Notes under the pieces: generated by a model
What the model was told of the DNA's origin: nothing
Seen by the model: only the letters and a program-made list of their open reading frames with translations
Databases searched by the model: none
Shown: piece by piece, positions 6,251 through 8,535 of the stretch
Position numbering within the stretch: position 1 is the first letter of the stretch
Layout of the letters: every line of letters begins with the position of its first letter
Position numbers and translations under genes: made by a program
Assembly (NCBI GenBank): GCA_039936115.1
Contig: JBDTIZ010000297.1
Location: 1-8,535, forward strand
Length of the DNA: 8,535 nucleotides
Reading direction: 5' to 3'
Source: DATIJJ01 sp039936115
GTDB lineage: Bacteria > Pseudomonadota > Gammaproteobacteria > DSM-16500

Positions 6251-8443
6251 TTATTGTGTAACATCGCCCATAAATAATATACCTAAACCGACCCCTGCGT
6301 TAACTTTTACGGTCGTTGGGGTATTTATATAGTCTTGCACTGCGGCAGTAAATGCAGTGCCCACTTGGCCTAATGCGACCGCTATATTATTACCTGGGCT
6401 TAGCTGAGGATGAGTAGTTGACGTCCCAAAGATACCTGTCGTTGCTGTGCCAGCATTTGTAATACCGGATGAATAGCCCTGCAGGAAGGATGAGGCAAAT
6501 AAAGCGCCATAACGCTTCAAGTAGTGGTTATCAACATTACTTGCCAATACGGTACGTGCCGTGTCAGGGTCCATTGCGAATGCACTGACTGTTTTGCTTT
6601 TTGCCCAATCATCACGATCCATCAGATTGAAGTTAAGGCTAACTCGATCCATACCAGTTGCTAGAGCAAGCTTGCCTAACAATCTGGCGCCTTTAAACTT
6701 ACCTTGAACAATCGTTACCATGACAGGCGTATCAGGATAATCACTATCCACTGCTGTATCCAATACCGCGAACAGAATAGTGCCAGCCTTGATGAGCGGC
6801 GCGCCTGTCGAAGCACCACTTGCACCCCCTGCGCCAGAAGCTCCGCCCAATAACGATCCGCTTGTTGTTGTGATCGCCGTCGTAGTTGATTTTGTTGGTG
6901 GAGTACCTGCGACATGTACCATTTTAGGCGATTGCCAAGCAGACAGTAAGGTTTGAGCTTGTCCTGCCATCGCTGCTTGAAGTTGTTGAATACGTTGTTG
7001 CCGTTCTTGCAAAGCCTGCTGATCTGATTGATCTAGCACCTGTGTAAATTGCGTTTGGCTAGTCGTAGCTACCGTAACCGGCGTAGGTTGTGCCTGCACG
7101 GCTTGTTGTAACTTGGCAAAATCCGCAGTGCCGGGAAGTGTTGTTTCAACAGTCGGGCCCGCGCCCACCGATCCTGTCATCGCTGCATATTCTTGCATTA
7201 GATTTGCCGCATCATCTGGCGATATTAATCCTGCTTGAACTGCGCGTTTCAATTCATTGGCATAATCACCCGTAGATGCATTATTGCCTTGCATATCCGC
7301 TAAACGCTGAGCTTCCGCTTTTAGATCATTTAATTTTTGACAGCTAGGCGGAAGTGCCTGAGAACCACCCGCACTTTTTTGTGCTTCCAGATCTTTTTTA
7401 CATTCTATTTCAGCTTGCTTTATTAAAGCATCTAACGCACTGGCTGGGCCTAGTCTCGCGCGTTTTGCTTTGTAATCTGCTAACAATTTTGCAGCTTCGG
7501 CCGGTGTTAATTTTCCCGCTGCCACTAAGCGTTGTAATTCGGCTGCGTAGTCATCAACCGAAACATTTTTATTTTGCATTGCTGCGAGTTCATTTGCTAC
7601 ATCTGGCGTAATTGCTCCTGCTTTCGCCAATTGTTTCAATTGAAAAATACCTTCTTTGGTAGCTTCGCGTGCTTGTTGTTGTGTGTATTGAGCGAGAAGC
7701 GCTGCGGCGGTGGCTTGACTTATTTTGCCCTCTTTCGCTAAACGATTTAATTCTGTAGCGTAATCGCCTGGCGAGATGCCACTTTTTTGCAGCGCCAATA
7801 ATTGATTTGCGACATCTAATGGTAATTTGCCTGCTTTTATCATCGCATCCATTGTTACAGCGCTTTCATTAGCCAAAGCGTTTTGATGTTGTTTTTTGTA
7901 TTTCTCCAATAAAAGTCGTGCTTGCTCCGGTGTTAATTTTCCTTGTCTTACAAGTTCATCTAATGCTGCGGCATATTCATCGATGGGTACATTATTTTTA
8001 GCCATCGCCAATAACATGTCCGCATCTTTCTGCGGCAACTTACCTGCTTTAACTAAATCTGCTATGTCACTTGCTACATCAACTTTATCTTCGCTTGGAC
8101 AGAGAAGCGTGCAGTTTTGCTGCTGAGGAAACTGAGATTGCGCACCTGGAATATTCACTAAGGTAGGTACGGCACTACCGCCAGAAATTTGAGCCTGTTG
8201 AGAAGATTGTACGTTTGCTTGCATTAACGCACGATAATACTCTGGTGATAACTGCCCACCAGGAACGGATTGCAAATTTGAAGGCGCTGCTGCAACACGT
8301 GAAGCTGCAGTAGGCGCAGGTCCGCTCAGATATCGGCTACCAAAAAAAACAGCGGCTGCGACGGCGACAATGACAACAAAAATCAAAAATACTCTAGATT
8401 TTGCATCCGTGCTGGTAAGAAATTTTGGAAGCTTGATCGCCAT
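6251..8443 (-). CDS. icmE: DotG/IcmE, VirB10/TrbI-like channel protein with a 71-residue repeat domain
   Basis: DotG is the inner-to-outer-membrane channel component of the Dot/Icm core complex. At 730 aa it is much shorter than L. pneumophila IcmE (about 1048 aa). Order of parts: a basic cytoplasmic tip (1-17), one transmembrane helix (18-36), and a linker with the family-typical QSVPGG (58-63) and GGSAVPT (88-94). A Cys pair follows (C111, C115), then a helical repeat domain (126-420), a Gln-rich probable coiled coil (465-500), a Ser/Gly/Thr-rich linker (518-548) and the C-terminal TrbI/VirB10-like domain (549-730). The last carries AGTILFAVLDTAVDSD (553-568), HYLKRYGALFASSFLQG (640-656) and NTPTTVKV...GLGILF (707-723), which match the conserved Legionella DotG end. 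The ATG overlaps the dotH stop by one base (TGATG), with GAGGG 6 bp upstream inside dotH, so translation is coupled. Both ends identify it securely; the middle is unlike L. pneumophila. Confidence 0.95.
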   Translation of the reverse strand: MAIKLPKFLTSTDAKSRVFLIFVVIVAVAAAVFFGSRYLSGPAPTAASRVAAAPSNLQSVPGGQLSPEYYRALMQANVQSSQQAQISGGSAVPTLVNIPGAQSQFPQQQNCTLLCPSEDKVDVASDIADLVKAGKLPQKDADMLLAMAKNNVPIDEYAAALDELVRQGKLTPEQARLLLEKYKKQHQNALANESAVTMDAMIKAGKLPLDVANQLLALQKSGISPGDYATELNRLAKEGKISQATAAALLAQYTQQQAREATKEGIFQLKQLAKAGAITPDVANELAAMQNKNVSVDDYAAELQRLVAAGKLTPAEAAKLLADYKAKRARLGPASALDALIKQAEIECKKDLEAQKSAGGSQALPPSCQKLNDLKAEAQRLADMQGNNASTGDYANELKRAVQAGLISPDDAANLMQEYAAMTGSVGAGPTVETTLPGTADFAKLQQAVQAQPTPVTVATTSQTQFTQVLDQSDQQALQERQQRIQQLQAAMAGQAQTLLSAWQSPKMVHVAGTPPTKSTTTAITTTSGSLLGGASGAGGASGASTGAPLIKAGTILFAVLDTAVDSDYPDTPVMVTIVQGKFKGARLLGKLALATGMDRVSLNFNLMDRDDWAKSKTVSAFAMDPDTARTVLASNVDNHYLKRYGALFASSFLQGYSSGITNAGTATTGIFGTSTTHPQLSPGNNIAVALGQVGTAFTAAVQDYINTPTTVKVNAGVGLGILFMGDVTQ
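7184..8068 (-). repeat. Four-unit tandem helical repeat inside dotG
   Basis: DotG residues 126-420 hold four units: about 126-196, 197-267, 268-338 and 339-420. Each full unit has two copies of a motif like L-V-x-x-G-K-L-T-P-x-x-A-x-x-L-L and one DYAxEL-type motif. Motif glycines sit at 134, 168, 205, 239, 276 and 310 (alternating spacing 34/37) and at 405. The motif tyrosines at 157, 228, 299 and 394 are spaced 71, 71 and 95. At DNA level the 16-mer CCGGTGTTAATTTTCC occurs at 7501-7516 and 7927-7942, exactly 426 bp (two units) apart. The fourth unit lacks its first GKL motif and has a 24-residue expansion with C348 and C368. Confidence 0.85.
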
Positions 8444-8535
8444 CAGAAACCCTCAATCTTAAGTTCGATTGGTTCACCATATTGAGACACTAAGACTGAG
8501 GAGCTTTTTTGCATCTCATAAGAATACATCCCATC
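8443..8535 (-). CDS. icmK: DotH/IcmK, 3' end only (cut by the window edge)
   Basis: The final 30 codons of an open frame run in from the right edge and end at TGA 8445-8443. The peptide ends with SQYGEPIELKIEGF. This short alternating strand pattern is compatible with the C-terminal beta-rich domain of DotH/IcmK, the outer-membrane-associated core component encoded directly before dotG in Legionella. The TGA shares its last base with the dotG ATG, a tight operon junction. The assignment rests mainly on synteny and on this coupling, since the visible peptide is too short for a firm family match. It is partial because the window ends, not because the gene is broken. Confidence 0.75.
   Translation of the reverse strand, partial: DGMYSYEMQKSSSVLVSQYGEPIELKIEGF

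Noticed and set aside
6224..6261. Plus-strand mini-ORF: AGGAG, 6-bp spacer, ATG and 7 more codons before TAA
   Set aside because: Eight codons overlapping the dotG stop, with no matching promoter spacing upstream. This can arise by chance.
7184..8068. CRISPR-like or non-coding repeat array
   Set aside because: The periodicity is 213 bp, stays in frame and is conserved at protein level within a continuous DotG coding region. There are no short identical repeats with unique spacers.
9..8126. Plus-strand open frames of 60-95 codons at several places opposite the dot/icm genes
   Set aside because: Each lies opposite a well-supported minus-strand gene, has low-complexity or unbalanced composition, lacks a good ribosome site and resembles no family I know. 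They are shadow frames.
1..8535. Insertion sequences, prophage, integrase or attachment sites, tRNA genes
   Set aside because: No transposase, integrase, terminal inverted repeat or tRNA-like cloverleaf was seen. Gene order follows the standard Dot/Icm arrangement, so there is no sign of interruption.
8444..8535. dotH fragment as a pseudogene
   Set aside because: The frame is open to the window edge and ends at a normal stop coupled to dotG, so it is truncated only by the window.

Overview
The window carries one strand-uniform block of seven minus-strand genes and no mobile element, RNA gene or CRISPR array that I can see. All seven are components of a Dot/Icm (type IVB) secretion system. 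Read in the direction of transcription (right to left) they are: the 3' end of dotH/icmK, dotG/icmE, dotF/icmG, dotE/icmC, dotP/icmD, dotN/icmJ and dotO/icmB. This is the order known from Legionella and Coxiella chromosomes. The host is therefore most likely a member of the order Legionellales (Gammaproteobacteria) with a moderately low GC content (judged by eye, not computed). Several proteins differ clearly in length or internal architecture from the Legionella pneumophila versions as I remember them, so this is probably not L. pneumophila. I cannot name the genus.

Layout from the right edge. The last 30 codons of dotH overlap the dotG start by one base (TGATG). dotG (730 aa) is followed by a 229-bp non-coding gap with an AT-rich promoter-like region. 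Then come dotF (346 aa), a 54-bp gap, dotE (216 aa), and a 167-bp gap with a candidate promoter and a strong Shine-Dalgarno. dotP (125 aa with the corrected start), dotN (205 aa) and dotO (1006 aa) follow, with only 12 bp between each pair, so these three are almost certainly co-translated. The first 67 bp hold only the dotO 3' flank and a weak terminator candidate.

How the products work together, from knowledge of the family: DotH, DotG and DotF belong to the envelope-spanning core complex. DotG supplies the VirB10/TrbI-like periplasmic channel part. DotE and DotP are small multi-pass inner-membrane proteins. DotN is a zinc protein of the DotL/DotM coupling complex that receives effectors. 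DotO is the VirB4-like ATPase at the cytoplasmic base. The system normally exports effectors into eukaryotic host cells, so a host-associated or intracellular lifestyle is inferred.

The most notable feature is the middle of DotG. In place of the long run of roughly ten-residue repeats of L. pneumophila DotG there are four helical units with an exact 71-residue period. The last unit is expanded by 24 residues and contains a cysteine pair.
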